DNA of 64,000 bases from Diaporthe sp. PMI_573 (lineage: Eukaryota > Ascomycota > Sordariomycetes > Diaporthales > Diaporthaceae): assembly GCA_021399435.1 (NCBI GenBank), contig JAJTUP010000026.1:857670-921669 (forward strand). Direction: 5' to 3'. Below are positions 24,125 through 35,914 of the stretch, in pieces; within the stretch, counting starts at the first letter, position 1; every line of letters begins with the position of its first letter. The notes beneath the pieces are model-generated. The model made no database searches. It was not told the DNA's origin and saw only the letters and a program-made list of their open reading frames with translations. A program made the translations under genes and the position numbers.

Positions 24125-24987
24125 GTTCGCAGGCCACGCTCGAGGCTGGAAGGAGGCGGGCTTTCTTGGTGGGTTTTATAGAGGCGGCTTCGCGGAGGAA
24201 GAGGTGTTAGTCGACGTCAAGAGTCTGTTCCGCAGGGGGGACCCGCGGTTCCGGCCGGGACGACAGAGACGCAAGGGAGATATCACGACGCTGGATCCGA
24301 CTAACTAACAAGACAATCCCAGGACTGAGAAAGATGCTTCCTCCAGTGGTTGCTCAAGCCCTCGTTAGTTTTTGAACTATGTTCCAAAAACAGGCTCGAA
24401 CAGATATCGCGGCGGGGTGGCAGTCCAAGCCAAAATGCTCAGAACAACGCGGTCGCCTCGGCACAGGTGAGGACCAGGCTGAGCCCGACTATGGGTGACA
24501 GGCGCAGGATCAGGTGGGCGGATGCGATACTGGTTCACAAAGGGGACCCAGGAGTATGGCGCAGGAATATTATGGGAGGGTGTGTAAGGTCGACCTAGCG
24601 GGATCGGAAAGGGACGAGAGCGGGCCAGACAAGAGCGTGTATATGTTGGGAAACTCGAGGGGTCCCAGGGCTCTGGGATCTGGGGACGACGATCCCGTAG
24701 ATGGACAGGTAGGTGGGATGGGGGGGGAGGTATATTGGCCCCTGAGGTGCGTGGGAGGCGGCAGGGGGGATGAGAACGAGGTGGTTACACCGACACCGAC
24801 GAAGGCCGGAGGTCGTAGACGAGGACAATAGACCAAAGGAGGAGAATGAGGCGGGTGTCAAGAGTCAAGAGACGGAGTGTCCACAGCAACGACGATGATA
24901 TGATATGATGGACTGGACTGGGTTGAACTGGATTGGGCTGGATTGGATTAGCTGCAGATGTACGGAGGCGGGAGGATGGGTGGTTGA

Positions 24988-25053
24988 CAGACTGACAGAC
25001 AGACAGACAGACAGGCAGGCAGGCAGGCAGGCAGACAGACAGACAGACAGACA
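24988..25053. repeat. CAGA/CAGG tetranucleotide microsatellite
   Basis: Tandem CAGA units switch to CAGG units and back to CAGA units, about 16 units in all. The interior switch suggests expansion of two related units. Confidence 0.9.
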
Positions 25054-25169
25054 GAGGGCTAGAGGAGGTTGACGGTGACACTCAAACAGCTGCAGCCTCG
25101 TGCAGATAACTGCAGAGAAGGCGGCATGATTAGTGCGCGGTGGGCGAGTGTATCAGATGCGGACGACGG

Positions 25170-25225
25170 CTGAGGCAGAGGCAGAGGCAGAGGCAGAGGC
25201 AGAGGCTGAAGCAGAGGCATAGGCA
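25170..25225. repeat. GGCAGA hexanucleotide microsatellite
   Basis: About five clean hexamer copies are followed by diverged copies (GCTGAA, GCATAG). Confidence 0.85.
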
Positions 25226-25741
25226 TAGGCAGAGAGGCAAGAGCACATCTCTTGTCTGCAGGTGCCCTGTTCCTGTCTGTTCCCTGTTGGCCTGACTCTG
25301 CAAGACCTTTGAGTCGAAAGTCGCTCGAAATGGCACGATGTTGAGGGCGGTGGTCTGATTTCTGGCAGACTCCGGATCCACCGCCCGCCTGTGACACACC
25401 AATGGCATGGAACCACCCCGCCATGATTGGTCGGCCGCCACGTTGTTTGAGACGCGGGCCTCAGGGAACAGAGAGACACTCGCAACGAGACAAGGGGCCT
25501 TGGGCCATGGGCCATGGGCCATGCCGAGGGAGGAGGAGCCCGCCCTCCACCTTCCTCCAAGTTGCCAACCCACCCCGCTGTCTCCGAGAGACAGGTGCCC
25601 CCCAGTCAGATCCTGCCCACCTGCAGTCCACCACAGTATCTACAGTACCTGCCTACCTACCTGGGCAGGTATGCACCACGGCGGCAAAATCAGCCCATTC
25701 TCGAGTGACAAGCCGCGAGCCGCAGCATGCAGTGTGCACGA

Positions 25742-25810
25742 GTTTTTTTTGTTTTTTTTTGTTGTTGTTTTTTTTTTGGGGGGGGGGGGGGGGGTTTGGT
25801 GGTTTTTTTT
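25742..25810. repeat. Poly-T / 17-base poly-G / poly-T block
   Basis: Runs of T broken by single G or GTT units lead into 17 consecutive G, then a GGT-rich patch and another T run. Such a block can form G-quadruplex structure on the plus strand, and it is also a common place for assembly or base-calling error. Confidence 0.85.
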
Positions 25811-28394
25811 GACAACCTATCTATCTTTCCATCTACCTACACATCTAGGTACCTATTTAGTCCCTATTCGCTTGTCAGCCTGTCTGCCCCATCAATTCAT
25901 CTGTCTACCTGCCTGCCCGTCTGTCTCTCTATCCTACCCGTCACAGCGGTACGCTCAACTCGGCTCCTTCTTGGACATCAAACCCAACGCAGGCCGCCGT
26001 TGCTGGGGTTGACTGATCTCATCCACCCGTCTGCTGGTCTGCTGGTCTGCTTGTCGCCCGTGTTGTGCGGCCGATGGTATGTCCTAGCCCCCCTCTGAAC
26101 CCACTCTTGTGTAGCTCACTTCCCTTTCTGATGCGGCGGTCGTGTGCGGTCCAAATCCCGGGCGAGGATCGCCGGGGCTGAGTTTGTCCAGGTTCGTCCA
26201 GATCAGGTCACAATTGGCTATCCGACACCACGCCGCTGACACATCGGGATGCGATCGCTACTGCCGGCACCCTTTTCGTCATCCGGGGCGACCTCTCTTG
26301 TGCCTTTTCTGCGTGCCTACTTGCATGCATTTGCGCGCTCCATCAGAGGCCGGGGTAGCCTCCCTGCAGACGGCGACGGACGGCAGTCCTCGGTATGCTC
26401 TCTTATTATAACCTGCCCGATCCTACCTGTCAGATTATCGTCGTCGGGAGGCTCACCCCTCAGGCGCAGAGTTCAGCTATCATATCTCATCGCTGATGCT
26501 CCCGTTGGGGCCAGAGCCTGCCCCGACAGGTCAACCCAGCCAGCACGGTGGTCTGATCCCGCTCCTCCGTCTCCTGTTTCTGCGGCTGGTCCCGCCTGGT
26601 CTCCTGCTTACTAGCCAAAGCATAATCTTCTTGGCCTCTGGGGAAGGGAAACCCAACCGACGACACATCGGCATGCCGGGCCAGGCCCGTGTGACAGACA
26701 TACACAGGCAGCGTGAAGAAGCAGCTCCCTCGCGCCGTGACATGTCCGCCCTGCCGTCAGCGCCCTTCGCGTCCCGACCAGTGCGGTCCGCGCGGCTAGC
26801 CCAAGTGAGATGATGACAGCACCCGCGAGCTCCTACGGCAATCCACTGGTGCGGGCGTTGTTGCTGGCTGTCGTCGAGTGAACCTGACTCCCCCGTCTGC
26901 GGCCCTGGTCCCCACAATACCCCGACGACTTGAAGGATCTCAGCCAACACGGTCGTCCAGTCCTTCGAGATGTGCTGTTTTTGGTGTGCTGATCCGATCG
27001 AGATGACCATGTTTTGATATGCAGTGGCGGGCTTGATCGGACTCTGAGTTCCAGAAACCACCTACTTCCAAATTCATCGATACTGCGCGATGGCGGAGAC
27101 AGCTACAGTCAGGGTTGGCTGACAGCGTCCAAGATATCTCAGGCACGCACAATCGTCTGTCACGGGCCTGTTGGTGTGCTGTACGTACGACACCCCCGTG
27201 TTCAAGATGAGGTGCGATCTGTCCAGCTAGGGCCTCGTCGCCGTGGGCCACGAGCGTCCTTTGGCGTGCGTCCAGCTTCCCCTCCCAGGTGCATGCTATT
27301 GGTGAGGTGCAGATCGTGACGGATGTCTCGTTCCGCTCCAACAGGTGCTCTCACAGGACTCGGCATGGCCTCGGTATTGCTTTTGCTGCATTACATGATC
27401 AGATCCCTTCCTTTTCCAGGAAGCGAACACACTGCTCTCGCGTAGCCACGATGCATGCCGACTTGAGCTGCGGGGTCATTCATGTAAAAGGCCTTCTCGA
27501 GGTATTTCCGTCCAGGAAAGTCGGCACATGTGCTGAGAAAGCAGGGGCACAGAGTGTAGAAAGCACGGCTCACGAGCCGCGGCGAAGCAATGTGAGATGT
27601 CGTCCCACAGCCAGCTCCAGATACGATTGCCGAATGGGGGCTTGCCACTGAAGCCGTTTCATCGTGAGGTCAAGGTTTCTCGCGCGACCATGTACGCCGC
27701 GCCAGGCAATCGTCAGTATCTTTGGTTCTCACGAACCCTCCGGATCCCATGCCCCAGCATCATGTTGCTGCTCCGAGCATTTTAGCTTTCTCCGCTCGAT
27801 AGATCTGGCCGGACACTATCGCTTGCGCCAGTGAATAGGGGAGGCTCGGGTATGAACACGGTGAATGCACCTAGCAGTGGTATCGGGCTGGCAGCAGGTC
27901 CACGCAATCCTCCCCCACACGCATGCAACAGCACCGACTATGGTGAGAACAGCTGAACCTGGCGAATGTCCTTGTCAGGAAGCAGGCACGGCCGGAGCGC
28001 GACGAAGAAGTGCAGAATTACAGCGACTCGTCCGGGATGTCCTCGCCCTCGCCCGTCCGAGCCGAGGCTGGGCGGCAGACTTTCCAAACTGAAGAGACCA
28101 CAACTCCTCATGTCAGCCTCCCCCGGAGTCCGCACAGGTGATCCACGTTGGTCCATCAGACTGAGCAGGGATGACGGCCTCAGACATCTGCTCAGCTCGG
28201 CAGCTGCTCCGTGGCCCCAAGCCTAACCGTCTCGTCTAGCGGCTGGGGGACTTGGCGCTCTCGTCCCCCGCTTCACCAGCCTGAGCCCAGCTTGAAGCCT
28301 GTTCATAGCAGCAAGACGGGTCAGTCGAGCAAGAAACGTACTGATTATACCAACTGGGCATTGACATTTGGAGCCTGACGAGCAGCAAACAAAC

Positions 28395-29959
28395 ATGCCG
28401 GGCAACCACAGCAGCGGCCGCCCCAGCGAGTACACGACGCTGCTGCCGGCAACACTGCGGCACCGGGTGACGATCGCGCACGAGGGCGAGAGCGGCCGCA
28501 CCGGCTTCCACCCGCGTCACTTCTTCCACGTCCTGTGGCTGAGCTCGTGCACCGTGTCGAAATGGGTCAACGTGCTGTGGCCCTTCGTACCCGTCGCCTT
28601 CCTCCTGTACTTCCTCACGCGCGCCCACCTTTGGACATTCGCCGTGAGCTACGTCGCCATGGTCCCGGCCGCCAACCTCCTGGGCTTCGCCGGCCAGGAA
28701 TTCGCCCGGAAGATGCCTAAGGTGGCCGGCATACTCATCGAGACGACCTTTGGCTCCATCGTGGAGATTATCCTGTTCGTCGTCCTCATCTCCAAGCACA
28801 ATGTCGAGGAGGGCAACGGCGACGAGGGCAACCTCATCCCCATCATCCAGGCCGCCATCCTGGGCTCCATCCTGACCAACCTGCTATTGTGCCTGGGGCT
28901 CTGCTTTTTCTTTGGCGGTATCCGGTGGACCACGCAAAAGTTCCATCCCATCGTGTCCGAGGTGGGTTCCGGGCTGCTGCTGGTCGCGGCCTTTGCCTTG
29001 CTCATCCCCAGCGCCTTCTACTCGGCCCTCAAGTCCGAGGCCGTTCCGGACCTGTTCGGCGCGCTGCACGAGAGGTTCACCGATGGCAAGCTCCAGGAGG
29101 ACGTCCTCCGCATCAGCCAGACGACATCGATCGTGCTCATCGCCGCCTTCTTCCTATACATCTGGTACTGCGCCAGCAGCCAGCATAGCATCTTCGACGA
29201 GGTGATTGAGATGGATGAGCACAACGATGCGGACCGGGAGGCCGATGAGGCAAAGCCCAAGTTCACCATGACCGAGACCATTCTCGCGCTTATTGTATCA
29301 ATCGTTGTTGTGACCTTACTCCTAGTGTTCCTTGTCGACAACATCGAGCACATCGTGGAAGGCGGCGTGCCTGACCAGTTCCTAGGTCTCATCCTGCTGC
29401 CACTTGTCGAAAAAGCAGCCGAACACCTGACGGCTATCGACGAAGCATGGGGTAAGTTGAGCAGTTCCCCTTGGCAGGATAACAGGAATCTCTCCGAGCT
29501 GACCTGCAGCTAGATGGTGTTATCAACGTTGCTCTCTATCACTGCCTCGGGCCGTCGATCCAGACCGCACTCTTCAATGGCCCTTTAGTGGTCCTCATTG
29601 GGTGGGTCCTTGGCAAGCCCATGGACCTAAACTTCGAGATCTTCATGATTGCCCTGCTCGTCTTGTCCATCTTGGCGGTTGGTAACTTCCTGCGAGATGG
29701 TGAGAGCAACTGGCTTGAAGGGGCACTCCTTGTAGTAAGTTCGCGCCACTGCTGTCCTGGCTGCTCCCGGAAATAAGAAGAGGCTTCTAATGACACACAG
29801 GTGGTTTACGTCGTCGTTGCGATCGCGTCTTGGTATTATCCCAACCCGGACGTTGCAACCTCCAACGGGCTTAGAGATATCATATCGAAGAACGCGACTC
29901 TCAGCGTCGAGGTTTTGCAGCAGATACAGCAGCTTCTTCAACAACAGCTACAGCAGTGA
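28395..29959 (+). CDS. CaCA-family cation/proton antiporter (CAX/VCX-like)
   Basis: This is a predicted membrane antiporter that exchanges Ca2+ (or another cation) for protons, probably at the vacuole or another endomembrane. The exons are 28395-29451, 29514-29734 and 29801-29959, giving 478 codons plus stop. I take the first true ATG. About eleven hydrophobic segments form two halves, separated by an acidic loop (about 270-290: many Asp/Glu with two His) like the acidic motif of CAX proteins. The first alpha-repeat reads TTFGSIVEIILF (117-128) and the second LLPLVEKAAEHLTAI (334-348). Both keep the acidic residue, but the Gly-Asn pair usual in CAX is replaced by Ser-Ile and Glu-Lys, so substrate or activity may differ. 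The C-terminus is Gln-rich. AATAAA at 30154 is a possible poly(A) signal. This is the last host gene before the RIP-damaged block. Confidence 0.88.
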
Positions 29960-30278
29960 TGTCGCCAATGGTCCTGTATGGCCCACAAAGGTTCGCCAGT
30001 TAATTCTTTACAATGTGGTGGACCTGTATATATAGTCTCGAACCGAGGATACGTATGCTCGATATGCTTTTGTCTGTGGCACTGCAACTGAGGCACAGCT
30101 CACTGCGTGGGGAATTTGTGTTCCGCATCATTTTTCTACGCAGCGACTATTTTAATAAAACATACTTAATTCCTAGAAGTATAATATACAATTGTTCTAC
30201 ATTGAGATCAAACATGGAACCATTGTGTGGAAAATCAAGTAGTTCTGCAGGAGTTTCCAACGTGTATAAAAATAACAG
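29960..30278. other. 3' flank of the antiporter gene, transition to repeat desert
   Basis: Composition falls stepwise towards AT, but the sequence is not yet RIP-like. No gene is seen. The desert begins at about 30279 with a truncated LTR fragment. Confidence 0.6.
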
Positions 30279-30362
30279 GGCCGGATAATTTGCCCTCTAG
30301 ATCTATTATCTTAAATTATAAATAACTAGCTAATCTTAACCTTAAATAATAACTAAATTAAA
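30279..30362 (-). repeat. Truncated, heavily RIP-mutated fragment of the 523-bp LTR family
   Basis: The stretch aligns by eye to the GGCCGGAAAATTCGGCCC part of the copy at 30932-31456, with nearly all differences being C-to-T or G-to-A. It marks the edge of the AT-rich block. Confidence 0.7.
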
Positions 30363-30931
30363 TAGTATTAGAAAGAAGACCCCTATAGACTTAGTACTGT
30401 AGAAAGTATAAAAGTAGAATATGGAAACAGAGTAATTAATATAGAAACTGATTATCTATCTATCTTAATCTAAGAATATATAACTTCTATAACTCTAGAC
30501 ATTATAGATACAGTACATTATAAACTAATCTTAGAACTTCTATAGCTAAGAGTTATAAATTTTTAAATTAATTAGACTACTGGCCAGATCTACTAAGATA
30601 ATATTATTTCTTAAAAAAAGGTTATAGATATCTCTAAAAATAAAAAAAGATTAAGCTATTTAAAAACCTTAAAAAAAGGCCGAAATTAATTAATATATAA
30701 TATAATATATAAGTAGGAGACAAAGAAATACCTCTTTTATCTATACTAGCGTAAAGAATAAAGTATACTAGTAAGACTTAAAAAAATATCTAAAAATGGC
30801 TATAAATTTAGAAACTTAATATAGGAATCCCTAAATACAGCTTGTATAATTACAAGATACCCTTATAAGAAGAAAAGATACCTAAATTCTTTAAGATATA
30901 TAGACTTGATAAAAAAAAACTTTCTGAAGGT
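30363..30931. other. AT-rich RIP-damaged sequence, origin unknown
   Basis: TpA-rich sequence with stops in all frames. I see no recognisable element here. Confidence 0.6.
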
Positions 30932-31456
30932 TGGTGGATCGAATGGGAGTCAGGTAGCAGTAGGGTGCACTGAGGTCTTGTTAGGACGCTTGAGAATGGT
31001 TTGGACAACTTTGCATTGAATTTGAGTGGGCTTCTGTCAGCCCTCCTCACAGTCCCTCCGACATCGTCTCAACCCTGGGCACGCTGCGGTTGGCTCTGGT
31101 GCGCAGATAGGGAGGCCGGAAAATTCGGCCCTCGGACCCACTATCTTTGGCTTTAAATAACCAGCCAACCCTAACCCTGACAGTAACCAAACTAAATACA
31201 GATAAACTTCAGAAATCAGGCTATCTAATAAACTAGGTTACATGCTTTTTGGGTAAGAAATAAGGGGAATGCAGAGGTTCGAAGTTAGGGTCTTACAATA
31301 GCCCAAAAAATCGACTCACGGCCACCAAACTCATCTGCCGGCGCGCACGCCATATAGGCACTTAGCCGAAAAAGTGCCAAGTCTAGGGTAACTCCCTACG
31401 TGAAGTCTAGGGTAACCCCTTACGTGCAGCGCCCACACAAGCGTTTCCGTTTAACA
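30932..31456 (-). repeat. LTR of the 523-bp family (copy 1)
   Basis: Reverse-orientation copy that ends at 31456 in the CGTTTCCGTTTAACA terminus. It has little RIP damage. A 5-bp target duplication is not apparent; beyond the outer terminus it shares about 15 bp (TTTCTGAAGGTT) with two other copies, which suggests that some internal sequence of the parent element is retained. Confidence 0.75.
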
Positions 31457-32230
31457 GTTATATTTAAAGTAGGCACGACACTATATAAGGAACCCCTAAA
31501 GGGTTCCCTTGTCTCCCTTATAGGGGCCGGGCTTGTCTATCTTAAAAGCCTTGGCTTGCTAGAGGGTATAGAGACGTATAATCTCCTACTGAAGTTGGCT
31601 AATCTAATTACCCATTTCCTTAATAGGGTCAGCCTTAGGCTAGGCAACTTAGGAGGCGGTAAAAGTCTAAGGTGCCATTATGTCGTTAATATTATATAGT
31701 TGGTAACTATATAGCCGTACTAAATAAGAGTCGTCAAAATGTAATAATTACACTAAACCTTTGTAGGGTTTAGTAGGTAACCTATAGGGTTTATGTTAGC
31801 AATACGGTATAGAGGTAATACTTAACTGTATAGTGTAAGACATAATGATTCTTTAAGTATGATCACTAGCTGTAAGGCTATCTAGTTGTTAGACTAAATA
31901 CTTAGATTGACAACTAAAGAGTCTATTCTATAAAAGCTATCTACTATAGTGATAACCATGTCCTTTTATGTTCCGACTCTTCATCCGTTATTGGTAATAG
32001 ACCATACAGACCGTTTGTCGACTTGTATGGTCCAGCTTTGCAGTTATCTAGACCGCTTGTCGGTCCTGTCAGTCTACCCTAGTTAGGGGGTACCTGACCC
32101 TAACCCTGGCCTTGGCATGCCTTGCTGACTTCGCCCTTAAGTGCCTGCGGGGTTGCGTTGTGGCATCTGATTCTGATTGCCGGGGTCATTGAAACGGGTC
32201 CCTTGGGTGCCATGCCTGTTGGTTCATAAC
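31457..32230 (-). repeat. Arm of a large inverted repeat; LTR-like, ends in GGTTCATAACA
   Basis: The reverse complement of this stretch matches 34893-35640. Its inner end starts TGTTATGAACCAACA on the minus strand, as expected for an LTR of a minus-strand element whose gag lies to the right. Outer boundaries are unclear. Confidence 0.55.
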
Positions 32231-33947
32231 ATAATGCTAAATAGGATTCTTCCATCTTCCGCTACCTAGTCTGGGTGTACTAGGCATAGTTTGTGCCATT
32301 CTGTTCTATACTAGTAGTGTTGTTTAGTAATGGCCTGTTGTATCTTTAAGCGTGGTAGTCTGCTAGTACGGGTAATTACATTAGCTTGTCTAGAGCCTTT
32401 GGGTATAGGCTTCTAATCTTTGTTTTTCTTAGAGCTGTAGTACTCTTTTGCAAAGTATTCTATTTTATTATAGTTGTAGCATTTAATATCCCTCTTATCT
32501 TTCCATTATATGGTATTAAGCTTTATGGGGCTTAATTGTTATCCCTATTAGGTTAGATTGTTATGGTTGTATCTCTTTCTGGTATTAGATTTATTCCTCT
32601 AGTTACTTTGCTAGAATAGTCTGGGATTAATACCGCGTTTCTTCTAACGTCTTTTATAGAGCCTGTTGTTAAGTTTAATGGCTAGTTTAACATACTATAG
32701 GAAGTTATTAGGTTTGTCGTGTCTAGCTAACTTGTCCTTTACTTCTTCCTTCAGTCTCTAGTAGAATATAAAGATCTTGGTGTTGTGGGTAGAATTAACT
32801 TGGGTGTAGATTTGTTGAAATTTTGCTATATAGGCTAAGGCTAGGCCTTTCTATTATAGTTTTAACAATTTCCTTTTAGCTTGTTGTTTCTCGTTAGGGT
32901 CCTGAAATAGAGCTTAGAAAGTGTTTTTGTAGTTCTTGTATCTACTAAACATCTTCTAAGTCTCCTGTTTATATTTCTTAAATTCTTTGGTGTTGATAAA
33001 GTCAGTAAGGTATAGTTTGAACCAGGTAAGTACTCTTCCCTTAAGGAATGAGGCTGCATATATAATTCGTTTTCTATCTACTTAGCTATCTATATAGTTG
33101 TTAAAAACACCTAGATTAGGGGGCAGAGGGCTAAGGGTAGAGGGACATAGTAAGGCTGTAGTCAAGATATTCTTTAACACCTCACAGAGAACAAATTCAA
33201 GGAAGGAGGAGGCAAGCTAGGTGTAGGAGGGAAAAAGTTGATCTGACTGAAGAACTAACTATCTATCTGAGAGGAAAAGGCTAGGTATATATACATAGAA
33301 GGTTCGGACCTTCGGAGAGGTATATTCCTCCGACGGAGAGAATAATGACTCGAGAAAAACAGGGGCTAGAAAGAGAAATGGGAAAGGGCGGAAGGAATAA
33401 CTCCGATAAGAAGATTCTGCCAAGCTAGGCTAGCTGGTTTCTCCACTTATATCTAGAGGCTTGCATAGATAGCCTATTCTTTCTGAAGGAGGCGGATAGG
33501 GGCTGAGGGAGGCTGGAAGGGCTTTGAAGGGGCTGAAGGAGGCTGAAGGGGTCTGGGGGTCTGAAGGAGGCTGTTTATAACAATAGTTAAAATGCTAGTA
33601 GGCCTTGACTTGGGTAAGGTAAGGCTATAACTAGCCCGGGGTTTCATTGTAAGGGGTCAGGCTGTTAAGCCTAACACTTTCCTTGGTCGGGATTAGAATA
33701 TTAATAATAGTAGTGGTGGCCTGGAGGGTAGTAACTTCCTTCTTAAGGTTTTCCATTTCCTTGTTTTGCTTAGCCTGCCTATTCATAAGGGTACAGAGGT
33801 AATTAACCTTGCTAACTAATTCCTAGAGTTATTTATTAGTCATCCTACTGTTATTATTAGTGTTATTACTAGTGTCGCTATTGATGGCGTCATCTAATTC
33901 CTGTAGAAGGTTTTACTAGGGGTTGTTATTTCTAAATCCAGACATTA
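32231..33947 (-). pseudogene. Ty3/gypsy gag relic, split by a solo LTR
   Basis: Read on the minus strand, a start MSGFRNNN at 33947 is followed by a coiled-coil-like stretch (MNRQAKQNKEMENLKKEV), then, beyond the inserted solo LTR, an IIYAASFLKGRVLTWF block and an AYIAKFQQIYTQVN block typical of the retrotransposon gag domain. Near 32430-32490 there is a CCHC knuckle whose second Cys and His are now Tyr (CYNYNKIEYFAKE), as RIP would produce. Many TAG/TAA stops interrupt it. Only about 200 bp separate the knuckle from the LTR-like end at 32230, so pol is missing. Confidence 0.8.
33099..33582. mobile_element. Solo LTR (484 bp), TSD ATAGT
   Basis: Begins TGTTAAAAACACC and ends CTGTTTATAACA. It is flanked by ATAGT at 33094-33098 and 33583-33587. 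It is GC-richer than its surroundings and nearly identical to 53724-54205. Inserted in the gypsy gag relic. Confidence 0.92.
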
Positions 33948-34012
33948 TAAAGGTATTATATGTAATATTACTCAAAGTCTACATTATAATATATAAACAA
34001 GAGCAGTTAAAA

Positions 34013-34486
34013 TATAATAATCAAGGTTTCCTAGGTCCTTTAAACTATGGATCAGGGTTTATATCTAAGATACATAATAAGGTGGTTAACTAAGCAATAG
34101 GGTTTCTAACAATAATCACAAGCTAATGAAAGCTATCCAGGGTAAATACTTAGATTAACTGCTGAAAAGCTGTCCATGCTATCTAGCTATCTAGTAACAA
34201 GTGTATCCTTATATGTCCATCTCTTCAGTAAGGCTCGCCGGGAGCGCTGGTCACTCCTGGCAATCTAGTATAGGAGAGTGCCTGGAGTACTGGTCGCTCC
34301 TGGCGCTCCATAATGTTGGATCGCTGGGATCGATTGTCGCTCCAATCGATCCTGCCTTATCTAATCAGTAATCATGTAACCTATGGCTTGGTCCCTTGTA
34401 CCGTTCGTTTGGCCGGTGTGCTGGCCTAGTAGGGTTGTTCCTTCGCAGAACCAACCGTTGGTCCTATTTCTGTCAGAGTCGTGACA
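34013..34486 (+). repeat. LTR of the 473-bp family (copy A)
   Basis: Aligns over its whole length to 57215-57687, starting TGTAATGATCAAGG in the better copy and ending near GTGACA. On the plus strand it is followed within 90 bp by a gag-like relic, so it is probably a 5' LTR. Confidence 0.8.
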
Positions 34487-34892
34487 TTCAGGCCTACAAG
34501 CTGCTATTGCTTGGATCTCAGGCCCTTCAGAAGCCTACAGGCTTCTAAAAGACCAGTATTCCCACTCTATGGGTCTACAGAGAGACTCGCTGTATAGGAA
34601 ATTTCACTCCCTACAGTATACTTCTGGCACAAACCTAGCGGAATTCAACGCTAGGTTTAATAGCCTATTCTCTAGGCTACGGCTCTCAGGGGCCCAAATA
34701 GAGCCTACTGACCTAATAAATCAGTACCTAGGCTCCCTGGAAAAGGCTTTCCCTTAATAGGTAGAGCGGCTTAAAGAAACTATCTGTACGCTAAAAGCTA
34801 CGGGCCAGCCTATAGATAGGCTAAATCTATAGTTCCTTATAGCGAATATACTAGAAGAGACTAGAAATCCGTCTTTAGTATCCTATTAGGTG
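34487..34892 (+). pseudogene. Retrotransposon gag relic (UBN2-like)
   Basis: A 63-codon open stretch at 34569-34757 contains FHSLQYTSGTNLAEFNARF and LINQYLGSLEKAFP, the pattern of a retrotransposon capsid domain. After a stop it continues as VERLKETICTLKATGQPIDR. It is cut off at 34893 by the LTR-like inverted-repeat arm. Confidence 0.7.
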
Positions 34893-35914
34893 TTATAAAC
34901 CAACATGTTGGCACTAAAGGGACCCGTTGGGGAAACCTAGATAACCCGGATTAAACGCTATAATGCCTGCCCCGCGGCACTAGTTGGCAGAATTACGGGA
35001 ATATGCCAAGACCTAGGGTTAGAATTAGGCTTGCCAGGCTTGGTTACAAGCCCGGCGAGCAGGCTTAACAATCTACCTATCAAGCTATACACCAAAGATT
35101 GCAGGCTCGCCTTACAAGCCAGCGAGCTACTAAAGAGTCGGAATATATAAGGACATAGTTATTACTACAATAGATAGCTTTTATAAAACAGACTCTTTAG
35201 TCGTTAATCTAAGTATTTAGTCTAATAACTAAATAGCCTTATAGCTAGTAATTATACTTATAGGATTATTATATCTTATACTAAATAATTAAGTATCGCC
35301 TCTATACTATATTGTTAACATAAACTCTATAGGTTATCTATTATACCCTATAAAGGTTTAGTATAATTATTACATTTTAATGACTCTTATTTAGTACAGC
35401 TATATAGTTACTAACTATGTAATATTAAGATATAATAGTACCTTAAACTCTAGCTTTTTCTAGTATTAGTAACAATAATATTTAAAACACAACAGCCTAA
35501 ATTATAGCTTTCTAGCGGGAAGTTAATCTCCTCTATGTAGCCTAGTAGGCTAAAGCCTATAAGATAAATAAGCCCGGCCTCTATAAAGGAGAAAAAGAAA
35601 TCCTTTAAGGATTCCTTACTTAATACCAAGCCTACTTTAAGCACTATTATCTCTAGTTTGACATCTATTATAACAAAATTATCTTTACTAGATACTAGCT
35701 TAAAGGTAATATATTTATATAATTTAAACTAACCCTTAGAGACTACTTAGAGAATAAAGAATGTAATTAAAATAACAATACTAAAAAGATTTTTAAAAGC
35801 TTTAACTACTTTAAACAAGCTTTTAAAGATACTTTTAGAAACTTAGATAAAGAAAGATCTGTAAAACATAAATTTATAAAACTTAAATAAAAAGGGTTAA
35901 CCTCTAAATATACA
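34893..35914 (+). repeat. Second arm of the large inverted repeat (LTR-like)
   Basis: Starts TGTTATAAACCAACA and is the imperfect reverse complement of 31457-32230, with about 260 extra bp next to the 523-bp LTR. It is more strongly RIP-mutated than the left arm. Confidence 0.55.

Larger units (their letters stand above)
24125..28394. other. Long divergent intergenic region rich in microsatellites
   Basis: This 4.3-kb stretch separates the monooxygenase start (-) from the antiporter start (+). It contains a CAGA/CAGG tract (about 24988-25053), a GGCAGA tract (about 25170-25225), a GGGCCATG triplicate near 25500, and a T-run/17-G-run block (about 25742-25810). From 26,100 to 28,300 composition is more even, with broken frames on the minus strand that I could not link to any family. 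It may contain an unrecognised relic, but no gene can be supported. Confidence 0.55.

Noticed and set aside
25407..26012. 201-codon plus-strand frame
   Set aside because: It runs through the poly-T/poly-G tract and CCTA repeats, which translate to Phe and Gly runs; no real protein.
26531..27341. Overlapping minus-strand frames of 176 and 133 codons
   Set aside because: No recognisable family and no sensible splice joining them; kept only as a possible relic in the findings.
31170..31185. CCAACCCTAACCCTGA as a telomere repeat
   Set aside because: Only two imperfect units, always at the same position within the 523-bp LTR family.
31400..31699. 99-codon plus-strand frame at the LTR/inverted-repeat junction
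   Set aside because: It begins inside an LTR and continues into the repeat arm; a similar translated stretch in the other arm reflects the shared repeat, not a conserved protein.
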